A stretch of DNA of 64,000 bases from Cupriavidus yeoncheonensis (GTDB lineage: Bacteria; Pseudomonadota; Gammaproteobacteria; Burkholderiales; Burkholderiaceae), in assembly GCF_905397275.1 (NCBI RefSeq), contig NZ_CAJPUY010000007.1, positions 1 to 64,000 on the forward strand, given 5' to 3'. The notes under the pieces were generated by a model. It was not told the DNA's origin and searched no databases. It worked only from the letters and a program-made list of their open reading frames with translations. The translations under genes were made by a program, and so were the position numbers. Within the stretch, counting starts at the first letter, position 1; every line of letters starts with the position of its first letter. This document shows, piece after piece, positions 18,334 through 26,708 of the stretch.

Positions 18334-18546
18334 TCAGCAAGCCTCGCAATCCCCTTGCAACACATCATCGATCCGTGCCTTCAGCATCGCCAGCAGGCAA
18401 TGCGCCGCGTAACAGTCCTCGGATCGTTCGCTGGAGATTTCGAGCAAGGTGAGCACGCCGTGCAGGCCGGCGCTGACGGATTCAAGCAGTGTGGGACCGT
18501 TGGTTTCAACCTTGGTAAGGAATACGGGCATCGCAGACTGTTCCAT
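18334..18546 (-). CDS. Small protein of unknown function
   Basis: A 70-residue acidic protein starting MEQSAMPVFLTKVE and ending GDCEAC. It has no signal peptide or membrane segment; residues 17-65 look helical (LLESVSAGLHGVLTLLE, then AAHCLLAMLKARIDDVL). I do not recognise a family with certainty. Its start lies just outside the likely right end of the IS607-type element, so the insertion may have cut off its original promoter. It is convergent with the beta-barrel gene. Confidence 0.5.
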   Translation of the reverse strand: MEQSAMPVFLTKVETNGPTLLESVSAGLHGVLTLLEISSERSEDCYAAHCLLAMLKARIDDVLQGDCEAC

Positions 18547-18552
18547 AAAATC

Positions 18553-18568
18553 TGCTCAAAGTTGAGCA
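18553..18568. repeat. Palindrome TGCTCAA-AG-TTGAGCA at the tnpB 3' end
   Basis: A perfect 7-bp inverted repeat with a 2-base centre. The tnpB stop codon lies within it. Position and structure suggest it belongs to the right end of the IS607-type element or to the 3' end of a guide RNA. Confidence 0.6.
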
Positions 18569-19947
18569 TTGGATTTATCCGCACTTCGTTGACGCGGCTT
18601 GCGCCGCCCAACTGAAGCCCCTTGACGCTCAGTTGCGCCGGAGGAGCGCGCGAGCAGAATCTGCTTCACCTGGAGGTGAGGCATATACCGGGTAATTCCC
18701 CGATCGTGAATCCTGTCCCGCACGTTCCGCGCAGCATTGGTATCCGCCTGAAGAACGTCCCCGTTGGCACGGTAAAACTTGTCGCCCACGCGCTTGCCTT
18801 GCAGCAAGCGCGTGAACGAGTCCATTTGCGACGTGTAGGCGGCGTTGACGACGACGTGCGTCGCCCCACGCTGCGTGCAAACTTCATCGAGCGCTTGAGC
18901 CAGTACACCCTTGGCCCATGCGCTCATGCGGCGGTTGTAGTTCCGCCACTGACCCCTCCCCTTGATGGGCGACGTCAGATCTTCCGAACCGACCACTGCG
19001 GCCTTGTCCACGATGGTATGGGCGGCCTGGTAGGCAATCGTGCGCAACCGCTGCTTCGTGCGGTGACTGCGCGCCTGCAGTTTCACGCGTCCGAGGTTGC
19101 ACTTCCTGATGCGCTCGGCCTTGGCGATGCGCCCGGCTTTGCGATGGGCTTTCTCAAGGGCATGCAGCCGGATTCGTGCTTTGCCGGTCTTCGAAACCTG
19201 GTCGCTGTAAGCGCTCAGCACGGCGCCGAACGTCTGACCATGATGCTCGCCATCTGAGTCGGTGAAGGCCTCGGTGTAGCCTTTGTCGACACCAATTTCC
19301 CCTGTCCCGCAGGGGCGCCCTTCGGCCTTCGCCGTAGCGTAGTGGATTTCGACCGCGTCACCCTTCACGATCACACGCAGGTTGCAACCCGTGAGATCCA
19401 CGTTCTTGCCGTTGCTGTTCGTTGTGAGTTCGATCGAAGGGCCATACTGCCTGGCGATGTGTATGGTGATGACCAGGTGCCCGTCTCTGACGCGGCTCTC
19501 ATGCTTGTCCGAGCGGACGATGAACTGATTGTCGCAACGCGAAACGCCGTGCCGAAAGTACTTGCGCATCATCCGGTGCAGGTACTTGTCTTCGAGCCAC
19601 TGGTCACTCTTGAGCAGGGTATAGAGCCGCTTTCGCTCTGCCTCGTCGGAGGTCCGCTTCGCGATGGCTTGTCGCACCTTCGCGCATGCGGCCGCCTTGT
19701 ACGTGAGGATGTCATTGACGACATCCTTCGTGGTCTCGGCTCGGATCGTGCCGTCCACCGCGAGCGACGCATACCAGCCGCCAGCCGTCACTTCCTTGCG
19801 GATGTCAGCCGCACTCTTGCCGACATTCCCCAGCGCGCCATAGCGACGCCAGAGGTCCGCTCGCACGAACGCCATCGCCCTACACACCGTGCGAAGCGCA
19901 GGCACGCACGAGGACGTCGCATAGAGCGTGCGGGTGACGGTTGTCAT
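18556..19947 (-). CDS. tnpB: TnpB-type RNA-guided nuclease of an IS607 element, zinc-ribbon cysteines absent
   Basis: A 463-residue TnpB (OrfB family) protein. In this family TnpB is a RuvC nuclease guided by an RNA made from the element's end. The three RuvC parts are present: GEIGVDKGYTEAF (Asp), VVGSEDLTSPIKG (Glu) and QADTNAARNV (Asp). Between parts two and three, family members normally carry a four-cysteine zinc ribbon after YTSQ; here YTSQMDSFTRLLQGKRVGDK and FYRANGD contain no cysteine. This is either a natural zinc-free variant or loss of function. The N-terminal half is helical, rich in Lys/Arg, and longer than in compact TnpBs. The start overlaps the tnpA frame (ATGA at 19944-19947). 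Confidence 0.8.
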   Translation of the reverse strand: MTTVTRTLYATSSCVPALRTVCRAMAFVRADLWRRYGALGNVGKSAADIRKEVTAGGWYASLAVDGTIRAETTKDVVNDILTYKAAACAKVRQAIAKRTSDEAERKRLYTLLKSDQWLEDKYLHRMMRKYFRHGVSRCDNQFIVRSDKHESRVRDGHLVITIHIARQYGPSIELTTNSNGKNVDLTGCNLRVIVKGDAVEIHYATAKAEGRPCGTGEIGVDKGYTEAFTDSDGEHHGQTFGAVLSAYSDQVSKTGKARIRLHALEKAHRKAGRIAKAERIRKCNLGRVKLQARSHRTKQRLRTIAYQAAHTIVDKAAVVGSEDLTSPIKGRGQWRNYNRRMSAWAKGVLAQALDEVCTQRGATHVVVNAAYTSQMDSFTRLLQGKRVGDKFYRANGDVLQADTNAARNVRDRIHDRGITRYMPHLQVKQILLARSSGATERQGASVGRRKPRQRSADKSNAQL

Positions 19948-20565
19948 GCCAGAATTTCCTTCGGTTCCTTGCTACCCGGATAGTCTTCCTTGACCTGCTT
20001 GTTGTACTTGCGCATGCCGTCCAGGCGCCATGAAAACGTATGGACGATCGCAAACAGGTCCTCAACCATTTCCTGCTCTGGCGACAGAGATTCCTGATTG
20101 ACCACGATGATCTCGCAACGTTCCCGCGCGCAAGATGGTCGAGCAGGTCGAACCGAAGCGAACCAGCCTATCCTTGTGGGCGATGAGAACTCGCTCAATC
20201 TCACCACGCTGGATGCGCTCAATCGGCGCGAGCAAACGCTTGCGCTTGAAGTTCATACCGCCGCCGACCTCCTGAATCCACACGTCAACAGCAATTGCGC
20301 CAGCCCGGCAGTATTCCTCCATCGCCGCCACCTGAGATCGCAAGTCGTCGCGCTGCCCAGCGCTACTGACGCGGCAGTACACGATTGTCGATCGCTTCTC
20401 AGGCCCGCCGCCAAGCATCGCCCGAACATCGGATTCGTCAAAGTACCGATGACCGGAAGGCAGGCGCTTAGCCGCCAGGATGCCTTCGCGCTCCCAGCGG
20501 CGCACGGTACTGGGAGCCCATCCGATGCGCTTTGCGAATTCGTGGATCCGATAAACCTTACTCAT
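19944..20565 (-). pseudogene. tnpA: IS607 family serine recombinase TnpA, frameshifted
   Basis: The N-terminal frame starts MSKVYRIHEFAKRIGWAPST with a MerR-like helix-turn-helix that recognises element ends. It continues with the small serine recombinase domain, including IVYCRVSSAGQRDDLRSQ, whose serine is the nucleophile, and ERVLIAHKDRLVRFG. The C-terminal part (CEIIVVNQESLSPEQEMVED, then SWRLDGMRKYNKQVKEDYPG) is in another frame. The connecting stretch reads naturally only if single bases are restored near 20146 and near 20122, so at least two small deletions separate the halves. The protein as encoded would be inactive. Confidence 0.8.
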
Positions 20566-20573
20566 AGCGAGCA

Positions 20574-20579
20574 ATTATA
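20574..20579 (-). promoter_or_regulatory. TATAAT -10 element in front of tnpA
   Basis: A perfect TATAAT lies on the minus strand nine bases upstream of the tnpA ATG at 20565. No good -35 hexamer lies at 16-18 bases, and the start would give a nearly leaderless message. It is reported as a weak candidate only. Confidence 0.3.
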
Positions 20580-20605
20580 GATACTTACTTCTGAGCAAGA
20601 ATGGA

Positions 20606-20949
20606 GTATCAGTTGCTCGCTCCTGAGTGGGTTCGGATGGTCCGCCAAGGAAGCAATAAGAGGTGGCGGGCCGGACAGCGGGGAGGGATACCGGGGACTA
20701 GCAGGCGAACTTTCCGGTCGGCTTTGCAGCCGGCCCGCCTCGGCCCGCCATTGATCTGTTGGCGTGCACGTGCGATGCGCTTGGCCCTATGACGCGGCCG
20801 ATCATTGTTAGTCCTTCCGGGTATCCCGACCCGTTCGCCGATGTCTTCGGCGAAGCGTGCAGTTTCCCCGGATGCCCACGATCCGTCGATGAGACCGATC
20901 GCATTCCGCATCACGCGCGGGCAGCGCGCCCGTCGATACAGTTGTCCAT
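20606..20949. other. Gene-free stretch between the IS607-type element and the PAP2 gene
   Basis: About 340 bases with only short frames of unlikely composition on both strands. I see no promoter, terminator or repeat of note. It may be ancestral intergenic DNA downstream of the minus-strand PAP2 phosphatase gene. Confidence 0.4.
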
Positions 20950-21558
20950 TCAAAGTCCGCGCCGGTACGGGTGCTCACGACCCGACAGGTAGGTCGCCAT
21001 GCTGATGACCAGGCGGTGCGTGGCACTACTGGCGCCAGGCAGCGGCAGCGTGTGCAGCGCGGTGAAGACGACCAATGCGGCGGCCAGCGGGCCAACGCTC
21101 CGCGGCAACACTTTGCATCCCGGCCAACTCAGGAAGGCCAGGCTCACGGCCAGTCCCAATACCAGCCCGGCCACGACTTCCGATGGCGAATGCGCATGCA
21201 GGACTAGGCGCGACCAGCCTACCAGCAACGCCAGGCCGACCCCGCAAGCCGCGCCGATCCTGGCCATCCACGGGCGCGATTGCGGCGCGCACAGGTATAA
21301 CAGCACGGGAAGCATCGTGGCCGACATCGCGCTATGGCCGGAAATACCGGTGAAGTCCAGCGCACGGATGCCCACACCCCATCCCAGGAAGGCAAGCTTG
21401 GAGACCAGTGTGAGGCCCGCTACAGTGGCCACGCCCGCGAGCCAGCGCAGCGCGGTTCTGGCCTTGCCACGGTGCCATAGCCACAGCGCCACCAGCAACG
21501 CGCCAGGCAGCAGATACGTGCTTTCACCAAGGCGCGAGACGAGAGGCCAGAAAGACAT
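20950..21558 (-). CDS. PAP2-family membrane phosphatase
   Basis: A 202-residue integral membrane protein with about five or six hydrophobic helices. The PAP2 active-site motifs are visible: TGISGHSAMSA (motif 2, catalytic His) and GWSRLVLHAHSPSEVVAG (motif 3, SRxxxxxHxxxD-like, with Ser-Glu following His-Ser-Pro rather than the common Asp). The first motif (KxxxxxxRP) is not obvious, so activity is likely but not certain. The family removes phosphate from lipid-linked substrates such as phosphatidic acid or undecaprenyl pyrophosphate. It lies 10 bases downstream of dctD, a close spacing that suggests co-transcription without an obvious functional link. Confidence 0.8.
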   Translation of the reverse strand: MSFWPLVSRLGESTYLLPGALLVALWLWHRGKARTALRWLAGVATVAGLTLVSKLAFLGWGVGIRALDFTGISGHSAMSATMLPVLLYLCAPQSRPWMARIGAACGVGLALLVGWSRLVLHAHSPSEVVAGLVLGLAVSLAFLSWPGCKVLPRSVGPLAAALVVFTALHTLPLPGASSATHRLVISMATYLSGREHPYRRGL

Positions 21559-21567
21559 GCGGTCTCT

Positions 21568-22887
21568 CTACAGCCCGTACTTCTTGGTCTTGTCGAACAA
21601 CGTGGTCTTGGCCACGCCCAGCGCCTCGCTGGCGCGGCTGAGGTTGCCGTCTTGCCGGCGCAGGGCATCGGCGATCAGAGCGCGCTCGAACTGCTCCACC
21701 GCCTGGGCCAGGGGCAGCGCCTCCGGTGCGGTGGTGCCGTGGCCCGGGTCGCAGCCAAGCCCGAGCACGTGGCGCTCGGCCAGGTTGCGCAGTTCGCGCA
21801 CGTTGCCGGGCCAGGGGTAGGCCATCAGCGTGGCCAGTTCGGCCGGCGTGGACGGCACGGCGTCGCGCCCGAAGCGCAGCGCGGCCTGCGCCACGAAATG
21901 CTCGAACAGCGGCGGCACGTCTTCGCGCCGGTCCCGCAGCGCGGGCAGTTCCAGTGTGATCACGTTGAGGCGGTAGTACAGGTCGGAGCGGAACTGGCCG
22001 GCATCGGACAGCGCACGCAGGTCGGCCTTGGTGGCCGCGACCACGCGCGTATCCACCGGCACCGGCTCGTTGGAGCCCAGGCGCTCCACCACGCGTTCCT
22101 GCAGGACCCGCAGCAACTTGATCTGCAGCGGCATCGGCATGCTCTCGATCTCGTCGAGGAACAGCGTGCCGCCTTCGGCATGCTCGACCTTGCCGATGCG
22201 GCGGCGCGCGGCGCCCGTGAACGAGCCGGCCTCGTGGCCGAAGATCTCACTTTCGAACAGCTGTTCGGGCAGGCCGCCACAGTTGATGGCGACGAAGTGG
22301 CGCGCATGGCGCCGGCTGGCATCGTGCAGGCAGCGCGCCACCAATTCCTTGCCGGTGCCGGTCTCGCCGTGGATCAGCACATTGGCGGCGGTGTCGGCCA
22401 GGTCGGCGATCAGCCGGCGCAGGCGTTCGATCGCGGGCGAGCGGCCGATCAGTTTGGCTTCGAGCTTGTCGCGGCCGGCCAGGCGTTCGCGCAACTGCGC
22501 CACTTCGAGCGTCAGCCGGCGTTGCTCCAGCGCGCGGCGCGTGGCGTCCACCAGCGCCTCGGGCGAGAACGGCTTCTCCAGGAAGTCATAGGCGCCTTGC
22601 TTCATGGCCTGCACCGCGAGCGCCACGTCGCCATGCCCCGTGATCATGATTACGGGCAGTGACGCGTCGCGCGCACGCAGTTGCGCGAGCAGGGCCATGC
22701 CGTCGACGCCCGGCAAGCGGATGTCGCTGACCACGATGCCAGGCCAGCCGGCGGCGGTCTCGCGCTGCGCGGCCTCGGCGCTGGCCACGCCGCGCGTGGC
22801 GATGCCTTCCAGCCGCAGCGCCTGCTCGCAGCCCAGGCGCACGTCGGCATCGTCCTCGACGATCAGTACGGTCAGTTCAGCCGGCAT
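21568..22887 (-). CDS. dctD: Sigma-54-dependent response regulator for C4-dicarboxylate transport
   Basis: A 439-residue NtrC-type activator. Receiver domain at 1-120: LIVEDDADV acidic pair, phospho-acceptor in VVSDIRLPGVDG, and EKPFSP lysine. The AAA+ domain at about 145-375 shows IHGETGTGKELVARC (Walker A), GGTLFLDEIESMP (Walker B), and the sigma-54 contact loop as GSFTGA instead of the usual GAFTGA. A C-terminal Fis-type helix-turn-helix follows (NLSRASEALGVAKTTLFDK). When phosphorylated by DctB it should drive sigma-54 transcription of dctA. The ATG at 22887 lies 11 bases inside the dctB 3' end and matches the family start; the frame extends further upstream. Confidence 0.92.
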   Translation of the reverse strand: MPAELTVLIVEDDADVRLGCEQALRLEGIATRGVASAEAAQRETAAGWPGIVVSDIRLPGVDGMALLAQLRARDASLPVIMITGHGDVALAVQAMKQGAYDFLEKPFSPEALVDATRRALEQRRLTLEVAQLRERLAGRDKLEAKLIGRSPAIERLRRLIADLADTAANVLIHGETGTGKELVARCLHDASRRHARHFVAINCGGLPEQLFESEIFGHEAGSFTGAARRRIGKVEHAEGGTLFLDEIESMPMPLQIKLLRVLQERVVERLGSNEPVPVDTRVVAATKADLRALSDAGQFRSDLYYRLNVITLELPALRDRREDVPPLFEHFVAQAALRFGRDAVPSTPAELATLMAYPWPGNVRELRNLAERHVLGLGCDPGHGTTAPEALPLAQAVEQFERALIADALRRQDGNLSRASEALGVAKTTLFDKTKKYGL

Positions 22888-24775
22888 GGGAGGCTTCCTG
22901 GCGGACCAGCGGCAGTACCAGCGTGAAGCACGCGCCACCGTCCGGATGATTGGAGGCGGACAGGCTGCCGCCGTTTTCGTTGAGGATGCCGGCCGACAAG
23001 GTCAGGCCCAGGCCCAGGCCTTCGCCGGCTGGCTTGGTCGTGAAGAACGGCTCGAACAGGCGCGAGAAGGCTTCTTCCGACAGCCCCGGGCCGTTGTCGC
23101 GCACCGTCAGGTGCGCCATGCCGCCGCTGACATGGGCGTGCAGCGACAGCATGGGCTGCTCGCGCCCCGCCACGGCGTCCAGCGCGTTGCCGACCAGGTT
23201 GACCAGCACCTGCTCCAGCCGGTTCGGGTCGCAGGCGACCAGCAGCCCGGGCTCCACCTCGCGCTGCAGGCGGGGGTGCACGGCCTCGATGCGGGTGTCG
23301 AGCAGGAACAGCGCGTTGTCCACGGCCTGGGCCAGCTCCGCCTGGCGCAGGCCGCTGCCGGGCTTGCGCGCGAACGACTTGAGCGCGCCGGTGATGCGGC
23401 CCATGCGCTCCACCAGGCCGATGATCGTGCCGAGGTTGGCGCGCACCGTGTCATAGTCGCCGCGTTCCAGGAACTTGCCAGTATTGCCGGAAATCGTGCG
23501 CAGCGCCGCCAGCGGCTGGTTGAGCTCATGCGCGATGCCGGTCGACATCTGTCCGACCGCGGCCAGCTTGCCGGCCTGCAGCAGGCCGTCCTGGGCCTGG
23601 CGCAGCACGGCCTCGGTGCGGATGCGCTCGGCCACCTCGGCCTCCAGGCGTTGGTTGGTCGACGACAGGTCGGCGGTGCGTTCGGCCACCTTGCGCTCCA
23701 GCTCGCTGTTGGCGGCCTCGAGCGCGGCGCGCGCGGCCAGCCGCTCGCCGATGATGCGCCGGCGCACGTTCCAGGCCGCGCCCAGCAGCAGGATGAAAGC
23801 CGTCAGCACGCCGGCCAGCGCGGCGCTGTTCAATGCTGCCAGGCGTGCCTGCGAAGTGTTGGACAGCAGCGTGAGCTGCCAGTCGGTGCCCGGCAGCGCG
23901 CCCTGCTGCGCCAGCATCGGCGGACCCTGGCTCAGCCGCACCAGGCGGTCGCTGCCGTTGCCGAGCACGCGCACTTCGGACAGCGGCAGTTGCGGCAGCG
24001 GCGCGCGGTTGTACTGCAGGCTGCGCGTGAAGCGCGCGCGAGCGTCCGCTGACAGCGGACGCAGGGCCGCGAGTTTCCATGACGGGTCGGACGCCAGGAT
24101 CACCACACCGTTCTCGTCCGCCAGCAGCATCTGGCTGTCGGCACCTTGCCAGCGGTTTTCCAGCGGCTCCAGGCCGATCTTGACCACCGCCACGCCGTCC
24201 GGGTTGTCGCGCTCGCCCAGCGGCGCGGACAGGTAATAGCCGGACTCGCCGCGCGTGGTGCCCACGCCGTAGAAGCGGCCGAGCTGGCCTTCCATGGCGG
24301 CGCGGAAGTACGGACGGAAACTCAGGTCCTCGCCCAGGTAGCTGTCGGGCCGCTGCCAGTTGCTCGTGGCCAGCACCTTGCCGCGCGCGTCGAGCACGTA
24401 GACCACCCGGGTGCCGGCGCGCGTGTTGAGGGCGGACAGGTAGTCACTGGCGCGCGCCGCCGCGGCGCTGTCGTTGGGCTGGCGCAGCAGCGTGCCGATG
24501 CGCTCGTCCAGCGTCAGCAGCCCGGGGACGTAGTCGTAGTGCGCGAGTTCGCTTTCCAGCGCCTGCGCGTACAGGCGCAGCTGCACCTGCCCGCGCTCGG
24601 CCTGGCGCGCCAGTGCCGTGTCGTAGCTGTAGCGGTAGCCAAGCCAGCCGGCCAGGCCGACCAGCACGGCCAGCGCCAGCAGCGCGAGCAGCGGCGCTGC
24701 GCCACGCAGGGCGGCGGGTGGGCGGGAGGCGGGATGGCGGGCAGGGTCGCGGAACGAATCGGGCTGGCCGGTCAT
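22877..24775 (-). CDS. dctB: C4-dicarboxylate sensor histidine kinase
   Basis: A 632-residue membrane kinase. It has a first transmembrane helix at about residues 28-50 and a periplasmic double-Cache/PAS-like sensor of about 260 residues that includes the DctB signature SYLGEDLSFRPYFRAAMEG and TTRGESGYYLSAP. A second helix lies near 310-335, followed by a coiled coil. The kinase core has the H-box VGQMSTGIAHELNQPLAALR, the N-box QVLVNLVGNALDAV, and the G-boxes DNGPGL and GEGLGLGLTLS. It senses succinate, fumarate and malate outside the cell and phosphorylates DctD. It is transcribed away from the terminator that follows dctA and translationally overlaps dctD. Confidence 0.93.
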   Translation of the reverse strand: MTGQPDSFRDPARHPASRPPAALRGAAPLLALLALAVLVGLAGWLGYRYSYDTALARQAERGQVQLRLYAQALESELAHYDYVPGLLTLDERIGTLLRQPNDSAAAARASDYLSALNTRAGTRVVYVLDARGKVLATSNWQRPDSYLGEDLSFRPYFRAAMEGQLGRFYGVGTTRGESGYYLSAPLGERDNPDGVAVVKIGLEPLENRWQGADSQMLLADENGVVILASDPSWKLAALRPLSADARARFTRSLQYNRAPLPQLPLSEVRVLGNGSDRLVRLSQGPPMLAQQGALPGTDWQLTLLSNTSQARLAALNSAALAGVLTAFILLLGAAWNVRRRIIGERLAARAALEAANSELERKVAERTADLSSTNQRLEAEVAERIRTEAVLRQAQDGLLQAGKLAAVGQMSTGIAHELNQPLAALRTISGNTGKFLERGDYDTVRANLGTIIGLVERMGRITGALKSFARKPGSGLRQAELAQAVDNALFLLDTRIEAVHPRLQREVEPGLLVACDPNRLEQVLVNLVGNALDAVAGREQPMLSLHAHVSGGMAHLTVRDNGPGLSEEAFSRLFEPFFTTKPAGEGLGLGLTLSAGILNENGGSLSASNHPDGGACFTLVLPLVRQEASHAG

Positions 24776-24869
24776 GAAGTGCTGGGTAAGGCTGGTGGGA
24801 TGCGGCCGCCTGGGGCCGGCGGGCGCCTACTTTTACCACACCCTTTACCACGCCCGGGATGCGGAAAAA

Positions 24870-24904
24870 CAAAAAAGCCCGGCTGCCTGATCGGCAGCCG
24901 GGCT
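24870..24904 (-). terminator. Rho-independent terminator after dctA
   Basis: A perfect 12-bp stem (24876-24887 with 24893-24904) with a 5-base loop TGATC, followed on the minus strand by a run of T residues. It lies about 30 bases after the dctA stop codon and separates dctA from dctB. Confidence 0.9.
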
Positions 24905-24934
24905 CCGGCGCGTGCCCTGTCGGAACAGGGCGGC

Positions 24935-26245
24935 TTACTTGCCCGCCAGCACCTGGGCGGGTGCCAGGGCAGGGGCGCTGTCCGCGACGGGTTCATCCTC
25001 GTCGGACGGCACGGGCGCGCCGATGGCGCCTTCGCTTTTGGCGACGACAGCCGTGGCAATTGCGTTGCCAAGCACATTGGTCACGGTGCGACCCATGTCC
25101 AGCACGTGGTCGATGCCGAGCACCAGCAGGATGCCGGCTTCCGGCAGGCCGAACATCGGCAGCACGGCGGCGACCACCACCAGCGAGGCGCGCGGCACGC
25201 CGGCGATGCCCTTGCTGGTGACCAGCAGCACCAGCAGCATGGTGATCTGCTGGGTCAGCGACAGTTGGATGCCATACACCTGGGCCACGAACAGCGCCGC
25301 GAACGAGGTGTACATGATCGAGCCGTCCAGGTTGAACGAGTAGCCCAGCGGCAGCACGAAGTTGGTGATGCGGTCCTTCACGCCGAAATGGGTTAGCTGG
25401 TCGATCACCTTCGGGTAGGCAGATTCGCTGCTGGCCGTGGCGAAACCGATCATCAGCGGCGCGCGCATTAGCTTGAGCAGGCGGAACACGTCGCGGCCCA
25501 GGAAGAAGTAGCCAGCGCCGATCAGCGCCACCCACAGCAGCGCCAGCGCCAGATACATGCTGCCCAGCAGCTTGGCGTAGACCGCCAGCACGCCCAGGCC
25601 CTGCGCGGTGATGACGGCCGAGATGGCACCGAACACGCCCACCGGCGCGAACGCCATCACGTAGTTGGTCACCTTCAGCATGACGTGGCCGAGGCCCTCG
25701 ATGCCTTGCAGCACCGGCTTGCCCACGCCGTCCTTGACCGTGCCCAGCGCAAAGCCGAAGAACAGCGAGAACACCACGATCTGCAGGATCTCGTTGGTGG
25801 CCATGGCCTCGACGAAGCTCTTCGGGAACATGTGCGCGACGAAGTCGCGCAGGTTCAGCGCCCCGGTCTTGAGGGTGGAGGCGGCGTCGGCGGCCGGCAG
25901 CGGCAGGTTCATGCCGTGGCCCGGGGTCAGCAGGTTGGCCATCAGCAGGCCGAGCAGCAGCGACGTGATGGACGCGCCGATAAACCAGGCCATCGCCTTC
26001 ATGCCGATGCGGCCGACGGCGCGGCCGTCGCCCATGCTGGCGATGCCGGCTACGAGCGTGGCGAACACCAGCGGTCCGATGATCATCTTGATCATCCGCA
26101 GGAACACGTCGGTGAGGATGGACAGGTGGTCCGCAATGGATTTGGCGGTGGCGGCGTCCGGCGACAGATGGTGCGCGGCGGTGCCGACCAGCACGCCAAG
26201 CAGCATCGCAATGAAGATCAGGGTGGGTAGTCGGTTCAGTTTCAT
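24935..26245 (-). CDS. dctA: C4-dicarboxylate/proton-sodium symporter
   Basis: A 436-residue inner-membrane transporter of the DAACS (glutamate/dicarboxylate) family, which imports succinate, fumarate and malate. It starts MKLNRLPTLIFIAMLLGVLVG, as DctA proteins do. It carries the ATASSESAYPKVI serine-rich re-entrant loop, GYSFNLDGSIMYTSFAALFV, and the substrate-binding GIAGVPRASLVVVAAVLP and DMGRTVTNVLGNAIAT segments. The start is set by family alignment; its own ribosome site is poor. Upstream lie a sigma-54 promoter candidate and a short leader frame with an excellent ribosome site. Regulation by the DctBD pair encoded immediately downstream is expected. Confidence 0.95.
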   Translation of the reverse strand: MKLNRLPTLIFIAMLLGVLVGTAAHHLSPDAATAKSIADHLSILTDVFLRMIKMIIGPLVFATLVAGIASMGDGRAVGRIGMKAMAWFIGASITSLLLGLLMANLLTPGHGMNLPLPAADAASTLKTGALNLRDFVAHMFPKSFVEAMATNEILQIVVFSLFFGFALGTVKDGVGKPVLQGIEGLGHVMLKVTNYVMAFAPVGVFGAISAVITAQGLGVLAVYAKLLGSMYLALALLWVALIGAGYFFLGRDVFRLLKLMRAPLMIGFATASSESAYPKVIDQLTHFGVKDRITNFVLPLGYSFNLDGSIMYTSFAALFVAQVYGIQLSLTQQITMLLVLLVTSKGIAGVPRASLVVVAAVLPMFGLPEAGILLVLGIDHVLDMGRTVTNVLGNAIATAVVAKSEGAIGAPVPSDEDEPVADSAPALAPAQVLAGK

Positions 26246-26382
26246 CGTGGGTACAGGCCGTGCGCCCGGTTCCTCGCCCGCGGACGGGAAAGGAGCCGGA
26301 CGGCTGAATTGCGGGATCGGCGGGGCCGGAACGCTGTGCCGCCGGCAAGGGCGGTGCGTCGCGCCGGCGCAGGCCGGGGACG

Positions 26383-26451
26383 TCAGCGGGGCAACAGGCG
26401 CCGCATTCGCGCCTGGGCGGCGCGGGCAGGTTGATGGTCGGGTTCCGTCAT
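26383..26451 (-). CDS. Possible 22-residue leader peptide in the dctA message
   Basis: A short frame, MTEPDHQPARAAQARMRRLLPR, begins with ATG six bases after a near-perfect ribosome site (AAGGAGGAG). It ends 137 bases before the dctA start. dctA itself has no good ribosome site, so ribosomes loading here may influence dctA translation or the folding of the leader. No homology is recognised, and the frame could be fortuitous apart from the strong ribosome site. Confidence 0.4.
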   Translation of the reverse strand: MTEPDHQPARAAQARMRRLLPR

Positions 26452-26538
26452 ATGTCTCCTCCTTGGTTCTTGGCATTGGCCGGCACGTCGCGGAGACGTC
26501 CGGGCTGCCTGTTGGCCCTGTCGGCGGCGCCATACATC

Positions 26539-26553
26539 GCACGAGGCGTGCCA
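26539..26553 (-). promoter_or_regulatory. Sigma-54 (-24/-12) promoter candidate for dctA
   Basis: The minus strand reads TGGCACG-CCTC-GTGC. This matches the sigma-54 consensus TGGCACG-N4-TTGC at 10 of 11 positions, with the essential GG and GC dinucleotides at correct spacing. It lies about 290 bases upstream of dctA, beside genes for the matching DctB/DctD regulators. It would give a leader of roughly 280 bases. Confidence 0.6.
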
Positions 26554-26708
26554 GCACCGCATGCCTTGGAAGGCACGCTAAGCCACTGAAAACAAAGGAG
26601 AAAAAATGTGATGCCGGCGCCTGTGTTCGGTCTTCCGGATGATTGGCGCGGCGCTCGTTCGGATTTCCGAACGGCCGCCGCGGCATGCCGTGGGCAGAAG
26701 GGGCCGAG

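Larger units (their letters stand above)
18550..20605 (-). mobile_element. IS607-type insertion element (degenerate)
   Basis: The element carries, on the minus strand, a serine-recombinase tnpA (frameshifted) followed by a tnpB, with an ATGA overlap between them. This is the classic IS607 layout. IS607 elements lack terminal inverted repeats and do not duplicate their target, so the ends cannot be fixed by eye. The limits given are the palindrome near 18553-18568 and a related GAGCAA-containing sequence near 20593, and both are approximate. Because tnpA is broken, the copy is probably immobile on its own. Confidence 0.65.
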
